A stretch of DNA of 64,000 nt. Source: Timema cristinae. Taxonomy: Eukaryota > Arthropoda > Insecta > Phasmatodea > Timematidae. The notes beneath the pieces are model-generated. The model was given only the letters and a program-made list of their open reading frames with translations. It did no database searches and was not told where the DNA came from. The stretch is from NCBI GenBank assembly GCA_039000515.1, contig JBCFYV010000001.1:34011604-34075603 (forward strand). The letters run 5' to 3'. Position numbers and translations under genes: made by a program. Below are positions 10,275-20,793 of this stretch, piece by piece (the stretch's first letter is position 1; the number at the start of each line of letters is the position of its first letter).

Positions 10275-10770
10275 AAATTTCGTATTGTATCACTTTCCTG
10301 TCTCAGGATGGTGTCTGGATTAGAATCCCGATCAAGTGTACCATGAAGTCCTCCCACTCCTAATTTGTTTACCGTTCTTCCTGTACATAAATTTGGCTAC
10401 ATTTCATTAACATTTTATATTCCTCAATCTTATTATTATTATTATTAGCACCATGTCTTACTACCCGTTCGGGTTATACGCACTTACGTTAATGTGTAAT
10501 GGTAGTGTGATTGTGAGATGAAATGGAGGACCTACAGTTTAACGTGGAATCCGAACCACGGTGGCGACCTGGCATTCCACACATTCACAAGATGTCTTGT
10601 CAGAGGTGAAGGAAGGGTTTGGAAATCAGATAAATCTGTGCCGGGACCTGGGATTGAACCCCGGCCGCCAGCATAGAAGTCTGACACCTTACCCCTAGAC
10701 CACCAGGTCACCCACTCCTCAATCTTCATTCATCAGTGTGATGCATAAAGCCCGGGCTGTAGTAAGATCT
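10275..10770 (+). mobile_element. SINE-B interrupted by SINE-A
   Basis: Decayed family B (gtattgtatcactttcctgt, ggattagaatcccgatcaag, ataaatttggctacatttca) continues after the SINE-A as cattcatcagtgtgatgcat and gggctgtagtaagatctgat. The insertion is again in the 3' body. Confidence 0.7.
10432..10715 (-). mobile_element. SINE-A inside SINE-B
   Basis: Complete reverse copy. TSD TCCTCAATCTT at 10421-10431 and 10716-10726. Confidence 0.93.
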
Positions 10771-10844
10771 GATGTATGTTTTATATAAATTAATATAGCG
10801 CAATGTATTTAAATTATATTTTATAACGATTTACCCCTCTCGGT

Positions 10845-11079
10845 GGCGTAGTTAGCTAACGCGCTAGTCGTGTTGAGCTCGACTGCCGAGGACGGGGAGA
10901 TTGAGGTTCGAATCTCGGTTGGGTGAATTGGGGGGTGGGGGAGATCCTAAATGGTTTTCCACTCTCCCTTCACATAAATGCGGGTTTACTTTCTCAAAAT
11001 TCAACCTTCCCAATTCCCTAATCCATTAGCGTAATTAGTACTTAAGCATATAACCCGAATTGGTAGTAAGATGCGGTGC

Positions 11080-11113
<34 letters not shown>
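10845..11113 (+). mobile_element. SINE-C, full length
   Basis: Family C reference-like copy. Head ctcggtggcgtagttagcta contains a classical A box (TGGCNNAGTNGG) and taacgcgct; B box aggttcgaatctcggttggg; body ggttttccactctcccttca; tail acccgaattggtagtaagat, gcggtgc, then (TAAA)n. Possible degenerate TSD around TTATaacGATTTA on both sides. Confidence 0.92.
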
Positions 11114-11115
<2 letters not shown>

Positions 11116-11164
11116 ATTATGATTTAACTAATACTCTTTAGTTACAATTATTTTACTATCCATC

Positions 11165-11334
11165 CACATTTAATTACACTAATGGGGTAAATGTCAGGCT
11201 CATCTATTGGGAAATCAAGGTTTGAATCCTGAAATGAATCCTAAAGTAGTTTCTCAAACATTTTTCAATCCAATACAAATACACTCTCTTTTAAATTTTA
11301 ACTTTTTCTTCCCTATCACATTAGCTTATTTTTC
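11165..11334 (+). mobile_element. SINE-B fragment
   Basis: ctcatctattgggaaatcaa and ggtttgaatcctgaaatgaa followed by a decayed body (caatacaaatacactctctt). Its tail end meets the tail end of the next copy, so the two lie tail to tail. Confidence 0.5.
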
Positions 11335-11577
11335 AATTACCACGCCCTACTACCTGCCCAGGCTATATGCGTATGTACTAATTACGTTAATGAGTTAAGG
11401 ATGAAGATGGATGAATTCAGACGACGTGTACCCGCATTTACGTGGAGAATGAATGGAAACCATTTAGGAAAATCCCTCTTGGCACACCGGACCAGGATTA
11501 TAACTCGGATCTCCCTGTCATCAACAGTCTGTGTAACAAGAGAGTGACACCTTAGACCATGCGGCCACCAAAGCAGG
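11335..11577 (-). mobile_element. SINE-B, full length
   Basis: Tail at the left (cacgccctactacctgccca), body cgtgtacccgcatttacgtg, head at the right (gtgacaccttagaccatgcg, gccaccaaagc). Confidence 0.85.
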
Positions 11578-11584
11578 TTGGTTG

Positions 11585-11734
11585 ATTGTTGAAAGAGTAT
11601 TATATACCATCCTTCACCCACATCTGGATGTCAAGCTAATTTATTCTGGATTGTCCTGCATGTAGAGGGGGGCTTGAATCCCAGTTGGGTGTACAAAGGG
11701 TGGAATCTCCTAAACTGTTTCCCACTCTTTCTTC

Positions 11735-11778
<44 letters not shown>

Positions 11779-12115
11779 GCACCGCGTCTTACTACCCGTT
11801 CGGGTTATACGCACTTACGCTAATGTGTAAAGGTAGGGTGATTGTGAGATGAAATGGAGGATCTACAGTTTAACGTGGAATCCGAACCACGGTGGAGGCC
11901 TGGCATTCCCCACATTCACAAGATGTATTGTCAGAGGTGAAGGAAGGGTTTGATAATCAGATAAATCTGTGCCGGGACCGAGGATTTAACCCCAGCCCCC
12001 AGCATAGATTCTTCAAGTAGATTCGCGCACATTTTCTCAAAACTATTCCATTACCATACATTCCCCTAATAGCGTAATTAATATATTCGAGTGTAACCCG
12101 AACGTGTTCTTAGAC
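11585..12115 (+). mobile_element. SINE-B interrupted by SINE-A
   Basis: Left part to 11739 (gcttgaatcccagttgggtg, tcctaaactgtttcccactc), then the inserted SINE-A, then the rest from 12009 (ctaatagcgtaattaatata, gtgtaacccgaacgtgttct). Confidence 0.8.
11740..12008 (-). mobile_element. SINE-A, 5'-truncated, inside SINE-B
   Basis: Long (TTA)n at the left, standard tail and body, B-box region degenerate (ggatttaacccc); it stops at cagcata before the A box. TSD TTCTTCAAGTA at 11729-11739 and 12009-12019 proves insertion in truncated form. Confidence 0.92.
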
Positions 12116-12324
12116 ACACAAATCCTTTCTACCATCAGGTTCAGTACATTTGAAATAATAATATCTCACAAACGTGTTCAAAAATAGATAGACATATAAA
12201 ACAATAAAAGGTGCATTTCGTAAATATTTTGAGCGCAATGCGATATACCACGTGTCTTCACGTTGTCTTCTTTTGTGTGTTCTTTAGATTATTCAAGGGT
12301 ATACAGAGTTGTGTGTGTGTAGTT

Positions 12325-12530
12325 TTTATAGCACCGATCACGTTAATATGTTCAAGATTAGTAAGTTTGGATTTAGATTAAGTGTACCAATATTTTTGTG
12401 AAAGATGAGTGGAAAACCATTTAGTAGTTATTACCCTCAGTACACCCATCAGGGAGTTGATCCCTTAGCTCTCCATCATTAGCAGTTTAATTCATTGCAT
12501 GTTGACTTAAGATCATGCGGAGGTCGAAAT
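12325..12530 (-). mobile_element. SINE-B, partial
   Basis: Body gagtggaaaaccatttagta and cctcagtacacccatcaggg, head at the right (cttaagatcatgcggaggtc). The tail is mostly lost (tagcaccgatcacg only). Confidence 0.75.
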
Positions 12531-12634
12531 GGGTAAAAAGCTATGTCTATTTTCTTAAATGGAGACCAATTTCAGTGGGTTTTTTCTGGGGGTAAATTAT
12601 TTCCAAAAAACTTACGGGTGTTTAATTTTGTGCA

Positions 12635-12915
12635 GTGGGTGACCTGGTGGTCTAGGGGTACGGTGTCAGACTTCTATGCTGGCGGCCGGGGTTCGATCCT
12701 CGGTCCTGGCACAGATTTATCTGATTTCCAAACCCTTCCTACACCTCTGACAAGATATCTTGTGAATGTGTGGAATGCCAGGTCGCCACCGTGGTTCGGA
12801 TTCCACGTTAAACTGTAGGTCCTTCATTTCATCTCACAATCACCCTACCATTACACATTAGCGTAAGTGCGTATAACCCGAACGGGTAGTAAGACGCGGT
12901 GCTAATAATAATAAT
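12635..12915 (+). mobile_element. SINE-A, full length
   Basis: Complete copy. TSD AATTTTGTGCA at 12624-12634 and 12916-12926. Confidence 0.95.
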
Positions 12916-12926
12916 AATTTTGTGCA

Positions 12927-14239
12927 CTACATCTTACTAAAGGTACAAGTTATCATTAATATTATCACAAAGGTGAGAAGTATCATGAAGGTACAACTCA
13001 AAGGTAAGTGTACCCGAATTGTGTTTAGGACAGGGATATTCAACATTTTTATGAAGGTTTATCGTGAAGAATGTTCTCTGTTGTTTCGTAACAGGAGGTG
13101 GCATGATTTGTCTTGTCTACTAGAGTTGTCATTTGACGATTCAAAGTACATTTGTACTAAAAATCTTTCAAGTTACTTTTCTTCATTTAAAAAGCAAAAA
13201 TAGTTTATAAAATACGTAAATGAAATACAAATTTATTTTATTAGTTAATTATATAAAATATATATTTATATTTGTCATTTTTTCTTTTGAAATAATTTTC
13301 ATTTTTTCATGAGCCAGTGGATCGCACAAAATGTTATCGGCGTCGATGGGTTAGGACCCATGATTTAGGACAAACTACTCTCAAGTAGTCCCTGCTGGAA
13401 GGATCGGTGCAAGGGCTTTAAGCGTCTTGGTTGAGACTTAATATTAGCGTTCGGGTTGAATTCTGTATAATGTAAATAAGTAGCACATAGAAAAATAATA
13501 GTCACAGGGTGCCAAAATACCTAAAAAATTGTATACAAAATTAAGTTTAGATTTTATCCTTCTCTCTTAATCAATGTGTGCAAAAATAAGAATATTTCCA
13601 TATTTATTATTAATATTGTCCGAAGATTTTAATTAAATAGCAAAGTGATTCGACGCAAAGCAGCACCGTTTGTAATAAAACTATAAAAGTAATTATGTTG
13701 TCAATCAATATTTGAACAATATACATTCTATTGATATTTGATAAAACTATAAGATGTTTTTATTTATTTATTATTTATTTAGAAATAATTATTTGATTTT
13801 TTAATTTAAATAATCATATTTAAACTATAACATAGCTACGTTTTCTTGGAACGCTAACCTAAGGATGCTTGCGACCAACAAGGCTCGCCTAATGAGCCTT
13901 CCTGTCGGAATTCAAAATCTTTATTTCTACGTCAATCCAGCATGTTGCACGAGAATACGCCTTTGGTTCGTGTATGCCAAACTTACACCAGTCGCGCACG
14001 CCTTTCAAGGACATAGATTAACCAACGTAATTCTTAAGATTCTTCATTAAAAAAAAGAGGAACCAAATACCTGCAATCTTGTGAAGTACAAAATGTAATA
14101 AAACTTAAGCTATAAGCTAAACAATACGTGACAGAGGGAAATAAAGGCGCAAAAAAGTATGTGATAACACGATAGTACGAAATAAATCTCTGTTAATCTG
14201 TTTATTATACTTACTACATCAAAAAAATTTGTATTATTC
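12927..14239. other. No confident feature
   Basis: AT-rich. The patches 13310-13440 (ggcgtcgatgggttaggacc and neighbours) and 13860-14040 are of more balanced composition but match nothing I know. A 93-codon frame at 12922-13203 and a 61-codon frame at 13865-14050 lack recognisable motifs. Confidence 0.4.
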
Positions 14240-14244
14240 ATAAA

Positions 14245-14410
14245 ACTCAGGGGTGCATCGTGTGTTCCCCCCCCGCCCCCCCCCCGAGATCCACCGCGTA
14301 CCCCTTTGGGCACCCTTTCCAGAGCTTGGGAAACATTATCTTATATCAGAGGTATTTAAACTGTGTTTTGTCGCGTACCCCCAGATTTTATTTATCTTCA
14401 ACTTTGTGCC
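14245..14410. repeat. hAT-like terminal relics with poly-C
   Basis: aggtatttaaactgtgtttt then gtcgcgtaccccc resembles hAT Charlie-type ends (GGTTCCCAAACTGTG...). The stretch gtaccc...gcaccctttccagagcttggga reads like another such end in reverse. The poly-C run at 14265-14285 is typical of sequence next to hAT ends. Confidence 0.4.
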
Positions 14411-14422
14411 CCCAAAACCCGC

Positions 14423-14656
14423 GTCGGTGGCCGCGTGGTCTACGGCGTCACTCCCGCAATAGACTAAACTGCGGATGAAGGGGAGATAGGGGTTAGAATC
14501 TCAATCGGATGTACTAAGGTTGGTTTTTACTAAATGGTTTTCCACTCTTTCTCAAGGGAAATTCGGTTTATACCTCCTTTAATATCAACTTACTTAGCCT
14601 ACATTATTGTAATTATTTAATATGCGTATAGTATAAAGCGGTGATAAAAACAAACA
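14423..14656 (+). mobile_element. SINE-B
   Basis: Clean head cgtcggtggccgcgtggtct with acggcgtcactcccgcaata, a B box damaged to gggttagaatctcaatcgga, body atggttttccactctttctc, and decayed tail (gtatagtataaagcggtgat). Confidence 0.85.
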
Positions 14657-15144
14657 AACTAGAATTCTTGTTAGAAGAATACGACACGTCCTGAAAGGAT
14701 TAATAAATAAAGAAACTTGCCAACTTTATCCCTTCTCATCCAAACTATGATTTTTTTCCGCTAACAAAAATCTCTATCTCCCACAAGATATTTGCGGCAA
14801 TATCTTATTATCAATTCTGAACACGAATAAAACAAACTAAAGAGTTGTCAAAGCATGAAATAACGTTTCAGAATTTGAAACCCTCATAGGTCTAGGTTCA
14901 CATATAAAGTCGACATTCTCTGGTCCGACCTAAATCGTTTGTTATTCATATAACGGGAGATTGGTTGAGGCCCGAGACTAGACTATATATACGGCAGCCC
15001 TTAAAAAAACTGTCAGAACTCCCTTTTATAGGAACAAATTTAACTGATTACGTGTACCCCCATTGCTGTATTATTTATTGTATACTCTAAATGATATGGT
15101 TGCTCGATGCGTCCAAATTTATTATTATTATTACTATTAGTTTT
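14657..15144. other. No recognisable feature
   Basis: AT-rich; nothing supportable seen. Confidence 0.5.
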
Positions 15145-15596
15145 TAACTCACTTCAGTCACCAATATGTCACTCTCGTGTTAAGACTGGCCTGTCAAAGA
15201 CGCGAGATCTGGGTTTGAACCCTTGTCGGATCTATAAAGGGTGATTTTTCATAAATGGTTTCCCACTCTCCTTCCACGCAAAAGTGGTTACATTACCTCT
15301 AAAAATAATTCCTTCCTCATCAGTGGCGTCTCGTGACCAAAATTCTTAGACAAGCTTGGAAGGGGTGCGCCCAAACTTAAAGGGGGAGGTCCCGGATTTA
15401 AAAAAAAATGCCTCAAAAGCTATTTTAAGTTTTTTTTATGATAATTGTGGCTTAGGGCATCATTCTGTACTGTGATTTACATTATTGTGTTATTACTTAT
15501 AATAAACATATACTTATAAACTTTCGTTTGTTAGCTTTCACTGATACACACACCAAAATAAAAGCACCAGATACAATAAACTCCACAAAACTCTAA

Positions 15597-16208
15597 AGTC
15601 CGGTACACACGACATAACTTCTTGTACAAAAATTTGTGCACGAAATTGTACATTATCCTGGTCACTTGGATTGCATACAAATTTTAACCAGTGACTGTTC
15701 ACACGGCCTTTGTGATTGCATACAATATTTTTTTAAACAAATAAACAAGGCGATTTTGCCCTTTTTATGGAAAAATAATGATTGAATGATTTGGAAACTA
15801 TTAGTGTTTAATGTAAATAGTTACTTAATCCTTCCTAAATGTAATGATTTTTTCTTTCAATCTTTTAATATCTTTTTAAAACAGTTGAAAATCTTTATAT
15901 TTAGGGTTTAACCTCCTTTAATTATAATCAATTGTTGGTTTCCAATCATTTGGCTGTTTTTCTCACTGTTTTTCTCACAATCACTTTTTCTTAATAACTG
16001 TCTAGCAGACGATGTTTTTGTGTTTACAACTCAAAAGTTATACAAGAAAAATGGCTGATATAGGACGTGTTCTATTACTTGAAATTGAATACAATAAGTT
16101 GTTCAAAGCAGATATTTTACAAGTTTTGGTGTTCACACTACGCCATCTTTAGGCTGCAGCTTCTTGTACAACTTTATGTACAAGAAGTTGTGTCGTGTGT
16201 ACCAGGCT
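15597..16208. mobile_element. Harbinger/PIF-like MITE
   Basis: TIRs agtccggtacacacgaca (left) and, reverse complemented, agcctggtacacacgaca (right) are flanked by TAA at 15594-15596 and 16209-16211, the 3-bp TSD of PIF/Harbinger elements. A short frame from 16051 (MADIGRVLLLEIEYNKLF) looks like the N-terminus of a Harbinger nuclease, suggesting derivation from an autonomous element by internal deletion. That identification is an inference. Confidence 0.82.
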
Positions 16209-16237
16209 TAAAGATGTGTAGGCACAGGGTCAGTAAA

Positions 16238-16470
16238 GAAGCCCCGTGGCTCTTTGGTGCTGACTGAAAGCTCACAGCTGACTTCTGACAGTCAACATTT
16301 AGGTATATACATAAATTTTGACCGTCAGAAGTGACAGCTGCTTAACACATGTTTTTGCAGATCATATGGTTCGGCGGAGGGATACATAATTTGGTCTGGT
16401 AACTTTTCAAAGCCATCAGAAGTCAGCTGTGAGCTGTCAGTCAGCACCAAAGAAGCTATGGGGCTACTGT
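16238..16470. mobile_element. MITE with ~50-bp inverted repeats
   Basis: ctttggtgctgactgaaagc tcacagctgacttctgac on the left is repeated inverted on the right (gtcagctgtgagctgtcagt then cagcaccaaag), giving a stem of about 50 bp around a ~130-bp loop. TSD and superfamily not resolved. Confidence 0.7.
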
Positions 16471-16984
16471 ACCTTGACAATGTTAATTTCCCCTTTCCTG
16501 CCTTTATATTTTGAAAGGGGAAGAGAGGGGTAGTGATTTCGGGTCTAGTCGTCACCTTTCGTGCAAGATAAGTCGTAGTTCAGCTGTTTACATTTTTACC
16601 TGACATCCGCAGCTCTTCCCCTTCTCATCCCTCCGAAATCTATGACGTCACAAATAAGAAATACGCTAGCTAGAGCAATGGGATGAAAGTCATACATATA
16701 CCGACTTTAACCACCATTAGATGGACTAGTGCACGTCTTGCATGCATCTTACGGTCACTGCCACGTATGGGATTTTTTTTCACATCCACTGATGCTTGAA
16801 TCACATTTAAATGATGACCAGGAGAATATTTTTGCAAACATTAAATAAAATAATTACATATCCTCAATCAAAGGCAAGCAGTGCTTGCCTTTCTTGCCCT
16901 GACGCGACACCTCAGTCCCCATCATAGTTAGAGTAATTATATTGCGTACAACCTAAACAGGTAGTAATACGTGATTATAACATT

Positions 16985-17235
16985 TTTATTACCGCGTCTC
17001 ATGCCCGGCGTATACACATTCTAATTACACAAATGGTAAAATTAAGATTAAGATATGATTTAGAATGAATATACACGCGTTTTCATGTGTAGAGGGAGTG
17101 GTGAACAATTAAGGGAAAAATATACTGAGCATATACCTGGCGAGGATTAAAATTCTGACTTTCCTTAATAGCCAAACAAGGCTAGATGAGGATAACGCTT
17201 GGGTCACGAGACCAGTATAGTGGCTGAGACATCAA
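16985..17235 (-). mobile_element. SINE-B, full length
   Basis: Starts almost directly after the previous SINE-B tail: taccgcgtctcatgcccggc, body ttttcatgtgtagagggagt, head at the right (ataacgcttgggtcacgaga). The two copies are tail to tail. Confidence 0.8.
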
Positions 17236-17254
17236 ATAGCTTAACTCAACTTAA

Positions 17255-17515
17255 CTTAACCTCAACCATTCTTGAATATTTGTTAAGCGCATAGCGGCGT
17301 TAAATGATAAACTTTTTAAATTAAGAGAAAATGGTTCTATAAAATCTCAAGGTACCCTTGACAGATATTCAAGAAATTTGGAGGTCACCATGTGAAGAAA
17401 ATTAAATTATATGTTTAGATTGAAGGAATATTTAATTTTATTTTGGCCAAAAAATTGCTTTGCTACAAAAACTGCAAACACACACTGGTATTTCTCGCAT
17501 ACCCTTCCATACCAC
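17255..17515 (+). mobile_element. M1 MITE, partial
   Basis: Core cccttgacagatattcaaga, caccatgtgaagaaaattaa, attttggccaaaaaattgct and end actggtatttctcgcatacc. The left end is lost and the right end has diverged from the usual ...ccaacTTAA. Confidence 0.7.
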
Positions 17516-17751
17516 TGCATTCAGGTGCAGAACTAATAAAAAGTTGGCATTTTTTTTTTGCAATCATTAGATATGTTTCCTTAAATAGTATGATCATCAA
17601 ACGTATTAATCTAAGTGGTGGAGGTAAGATAGATAGCCTAAATGAAATGTACCCAAATTATAATGTTAAGAGGATTTGAAGACGTCAGTGAAAAGAAAAT
17701 GTGTAAAACGACCCAGGGTTCGAGATAATATACAATATTCTAGTGAAAATT

Positions 17752-17942
17752 GAACCTGCGCTGATAAGATAATTTAGTCTCGTGTTCCGGTCAATGTATA
17801 GGCTTGACTCTCGGCAAGTTGTACTGAGAGTGCTTATTTATAAAGTGTTTCCTAATCTCCCGACACCCAAATACAAGTGCATTTCCTCTAAGGTTTTAGC
17901 TCTCTCATCCCTACCATATTAGCGTAATTAATATAAATGCAA
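17752..17942 (+). mobile_element. SINE-B, decayed
   Basis: tctcggcaagttgtactgag, tgtttcctaatctcccgaca, ctctcatccctaccatatta then gcgtaattaatataaatgca. The head is poorly preserved. Confidence 0.6.
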
Positions 17943-18200
17943 CATACTTCAGTGGCTGAATCATCTAAGGTGTCATTCTCGAGTTAGACTTGCTTACTGA
18001 TGACGGGGAGACCGCGGTTTGAATATAGGTCCGGTCTACTAAGGGCGGTTTTCCCTAAATGGTTTCCCACTTTCCTCCCATACAAATGCATGTAGACTAT
18101 CTCTAAAACGATTCCTTCCTCATCCCTACCCGATTAGAGTAGTTGTCATTTATGAGTACAGCCTTAACATGTAATAAATAAGACGCGGCGATAAAAAAAA
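17943..18200 (+). mobile_element. SINE-B, full length
   Basis: Head cttcagtggctgaatcatct with aaggtgtcattctcgag, B box ggtttgaatataggtccggt, tail gtaataaataagacgcggcg and an A-rich end. It directly follows another SINE-B in the same orientation. Confidence 0.87.
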
Positions 18201-18839
18201 AATGCGTAAAACTTGTATGGATTAGCGAGGCGCAGTTGGAAAAAAAAATACAAGGTTGTGAAAATAGTCCCTATCTTTTTAAAAGTTACAAATACAAAAC
18301 ACCGGGAATTTCTCATTAATAAATGACTTGACTTTGACATGACATTTTGAACGATTTGATAAATTTCTTCCTATGTCGTTTGAACTACATTTGTTGGTGA
18401 CAATGTCTCCACTGAAACTACCCATTTGGTAAGAATGATGAGTTTAAATGTTGGTAATAAACGTTTGGAATTGCTGTGGTGAACGTTTTAGTGACATGTA
18501 CTTGATAGAACTTTATAGATACTATGAACACAGTCCTTGAGTACCTTTATGCTTAAAGGTGCTATATACGTTTCTAATCAACAACACCAAGTTCTACAAA
18601 TTCAATTCAATCTAAAACTATTAATACCAGCTTTATTTACAGTGAAATCGTGGTGATAACACGCCGAATATCTGAAGATCATAAATATTAAAGAAATTAC
18701 TTTCATATTTTAATATTTCATGTCATTATATTATCTACAACTATTATTGTTGATAAATCTTATTAATAATGTTAAGCCAACATATTTTAGGTTGGGGCAT
18801 ATAATACATAGAGTCAATTTTGAGGTAGTAAGAGTGAAT
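18201..18839. other. No recognisable feature
   Basis: AT-rich; nothing supportable seen. Confidence 0.5.
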
Positions 18840-19935
18840 GTAAGAAATATAGAACAATCAGTTTGTTGAGTATTCCAGGCAAAATCATTTAGAGAATCTT
18901 AATTGAGAGGGTGTGTGAAAAAACTGCAAACAAGATTTGGGGTGTGCAATGTGGTTTCACGCGAGGTTGAGGTTGCATGGACAAGATATTTGCATTGCAA
19001 CAAGTGATTTAGAAATTTTTGGCAGTAAGAAAGAAAGTTTATTGTGAATTTGTTGATCTGGAGAAAGCGTACGATCAGGTGAATAGGAAGGAATATGTTA
19101 TGGAATGTTAAATGGTATGGCTGCATAGTTAGTAAATGTAATTATGGCGGGGTATGATGGAAATAAATTGTTTGTTAGGGTGGATGGAGCTTTGAGCGAA
19201 TGGTTTGATACTGAACAAGGTGTTAGAAAGGGTTGTGTTATGTCTCTTTGGTTGTTTAATGTTTTCATGAATGAGTGTACGATAGAAGCTTCTGAGAACG
19301 TGGTTGGTGTACAAATAGACAATGTGAATGTGTGAGCGCTTCTATATACAGACGATTCCTTATTAATGTCTGAGAATGAAAGAAACTTACTTATTGCATT
19401 AGATTGTTTGAATGTAGTAACATAATAATGGAGCTTAGTATAAATGTATCCGAAACTAGTGTAATAGTTTTTGATAAAGACGAACAAGGAAGTGATTGTC
19501 AGCATAGTATAAATGAAAAACTGTTAGAACGAGTGAATGAGTTTATGTATCTGGGCAGAATGCTTAGTAGAAGTGGAAAGATAGATGGTGCGATCGACAT
19601 ACGAGCGATTGTGTCTCGGAGAATAGTTGGATGCATGTGGACTATTGCAAAGAATAAAGTAGTATCGAGAGAGGCAAAAATGGCAGTAAATAAAAGTGTG
19701 TTAACGTCAACATTGTTTTACGGATATGAAGTGTGGGTTTGTCAGGAGAAACACAAGAGCAAGGTGAATGTGGTTGGAATGAAATATCTAAGAAATTTAT
19801 GTGGAAAAACTCGTATGGACAGAGTCAGTAGTGAATGGGTGTAAAAGGAGTGCTGTTTCAAAGGGATATACAGTAGGTCAATATGAAAAAAGCTTTGGCC
19901 ATGTTGAGAGGATGATTATGGATCTAGTGACTTAT
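18840..19935 (+). pseudogene. Non-LTR retrotransposon reverse transcriptase, decayed
   Basis: Remnant of a LINE polymerase that would copy element RNA at a nicked target. In order: an N-terminal RT segment at about 18845 (YRTISLLSIPGKII), ILIERV, QCGFTRG, the first catalytic motif FVDLEKAYDQV at 19048-19080, EWFDTEQGVRKGCVMSLWLF at about 19197, and the catalytic YTDD box (ALLYTDDSLLMSE) at 19336-19374. The second part continues in another frame (19404-19844) with FMYLGRMLSRSGKIDGAID, VVSREAKMAVNKSVLTSTLF, YGYEVW and KYLRNLCGKTRMDRV; FGHVERM follows at about 19895. In-frame stops (for example TAG at 18893 and TGA at 19333) and a frameshift before 19404 make it non-functional. The motifs mark the LINE RT and its C-terminal region; I cannot place the clade. 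The 5' ORF/endonuclease and a 3' tail are not visible. Confidence 0.88.
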
Positions 19936-20535
19936 GTATAAGGGTAAAAAACATTTTAAATTAATTGTTTGAACCATTCGACCACTATACATTATAGTTT
20001 ACATATTTTTATGACTGAACTAGCGTACGTAACTACTTACACCAGTTGATTATGAGTAATAAACAAGTATTAACATAAGATAATATGTTAACTAAACCAT
20101 TTCACTAATGATTAAAATAAATATAATTTAATTTTATGTAGATCGTAGAAGAATCTTTGTTGATGGGAATTGCTAGTTTCATGTAGAGTAGTAGATAAGA
20201 AAGGGTGGGACTTAATACAAACTATTAATTGATAGGCCTTTCATAATTTTTGTTCAATATTCATTATTATGTATTAATTATAAAATAAATGCTAAACAAA
20301 TTATAGATAAGTAATTTGATTTGATTTCTATTGTTTGATTGGATCATTAAGTATTATTGTTTTATGAAGATAAATAAATTAAACATATTGAGGTTTAAGA
20401 GGATCATGAGTTTAAATTGTATCACATGGAATATTCTACAATGGTTTATTTTTCTTTCCAAATATGGTTTATCAACGGTCTCGGAGCCGTAGTATAGTAG
20501 TTAATAAAAGTTGAATTAGTTTTATAAAATCTTTT
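19936..20535. other. No recognisable feature
   Basis: AT-rich; nothing supportable seen. Confidence 0.5.
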
Positions 20536-20793
20536 TAGCACCGCGTCTTACTACCCATTCGGTTATATGCGTGTGTAATAATTACGCTAATGGGTTAGGG
20601 ATGAGGAAGATTGAATTTAGAGGACGTGTCCCCCATTTGCATGGAGAGAAAGAGAGATAAAAGAGTGTGTGTGAACTATTTAAGAAAAAACCACCCACAG
20701 TACATCCAACCGGGATCTACCATAATCTCCCCGTCATCGGCAGCACAATATATGGTGAGAGAAACGCCTTAGACCATGCGGTCACCGAGGCGT
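20536..20793 (-). mobile_element. SINE-B, full length
   Basis: Well preserved: tail at left (ttagcaccgcgtcttactac), atgggttagggatgaggaag, body with an extra gagagataaaagagtgtgtg, head at right (acgccttagaccatgcggtc, accgaggcg). Confidence 0.9.

Larger units (their letters stand above)
15321..16914. mobile_element. hAT-like non-autonomous element
   Basis: Left end cagtggcgtctcgtgacc; right end, reverse complemented, tgaggtgtcgcgtcagggc. Flanks ttcctcat (15313-15320) and gtccccat (16915-16922) match at 6 of 8 positions, as expected of an old 8-bp TSD, and the surrounding SINE-B confirms the insertion. No transposase coding remains. Two further elements are nested inside. Confidence 0.65.
15145..16982 (+). 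mobile_element. SINE-B split by a 1.6-kb hAT-like element
   Basis: Family B head and body at 15145-15320 (cttcagtcaccaatatgtca, gggtttgaacccttgtcgga, ataattccttcctcat) continue exactly in register at 16923 (catagttagagtaattatat, cctaaacaggtagtaatacg). The break falls in the conserved ttcctcatcccta segment. Confidence 0.85.

Noticed and set aside
10532..10729. Reading frames through SINE-A copies (for example [24 protein letters not shown])
   Set aside because: The same peptide string recurs at 12543-12818 and in other copies because the SINE happens to be open in that frame; it is not a gene.
19098..19505. 135-codon minus-strand frame
   Set aside because: It is the antisense shadow of the LINE reverse transcriptase, whose catalytic motifs lie on the plus strand.
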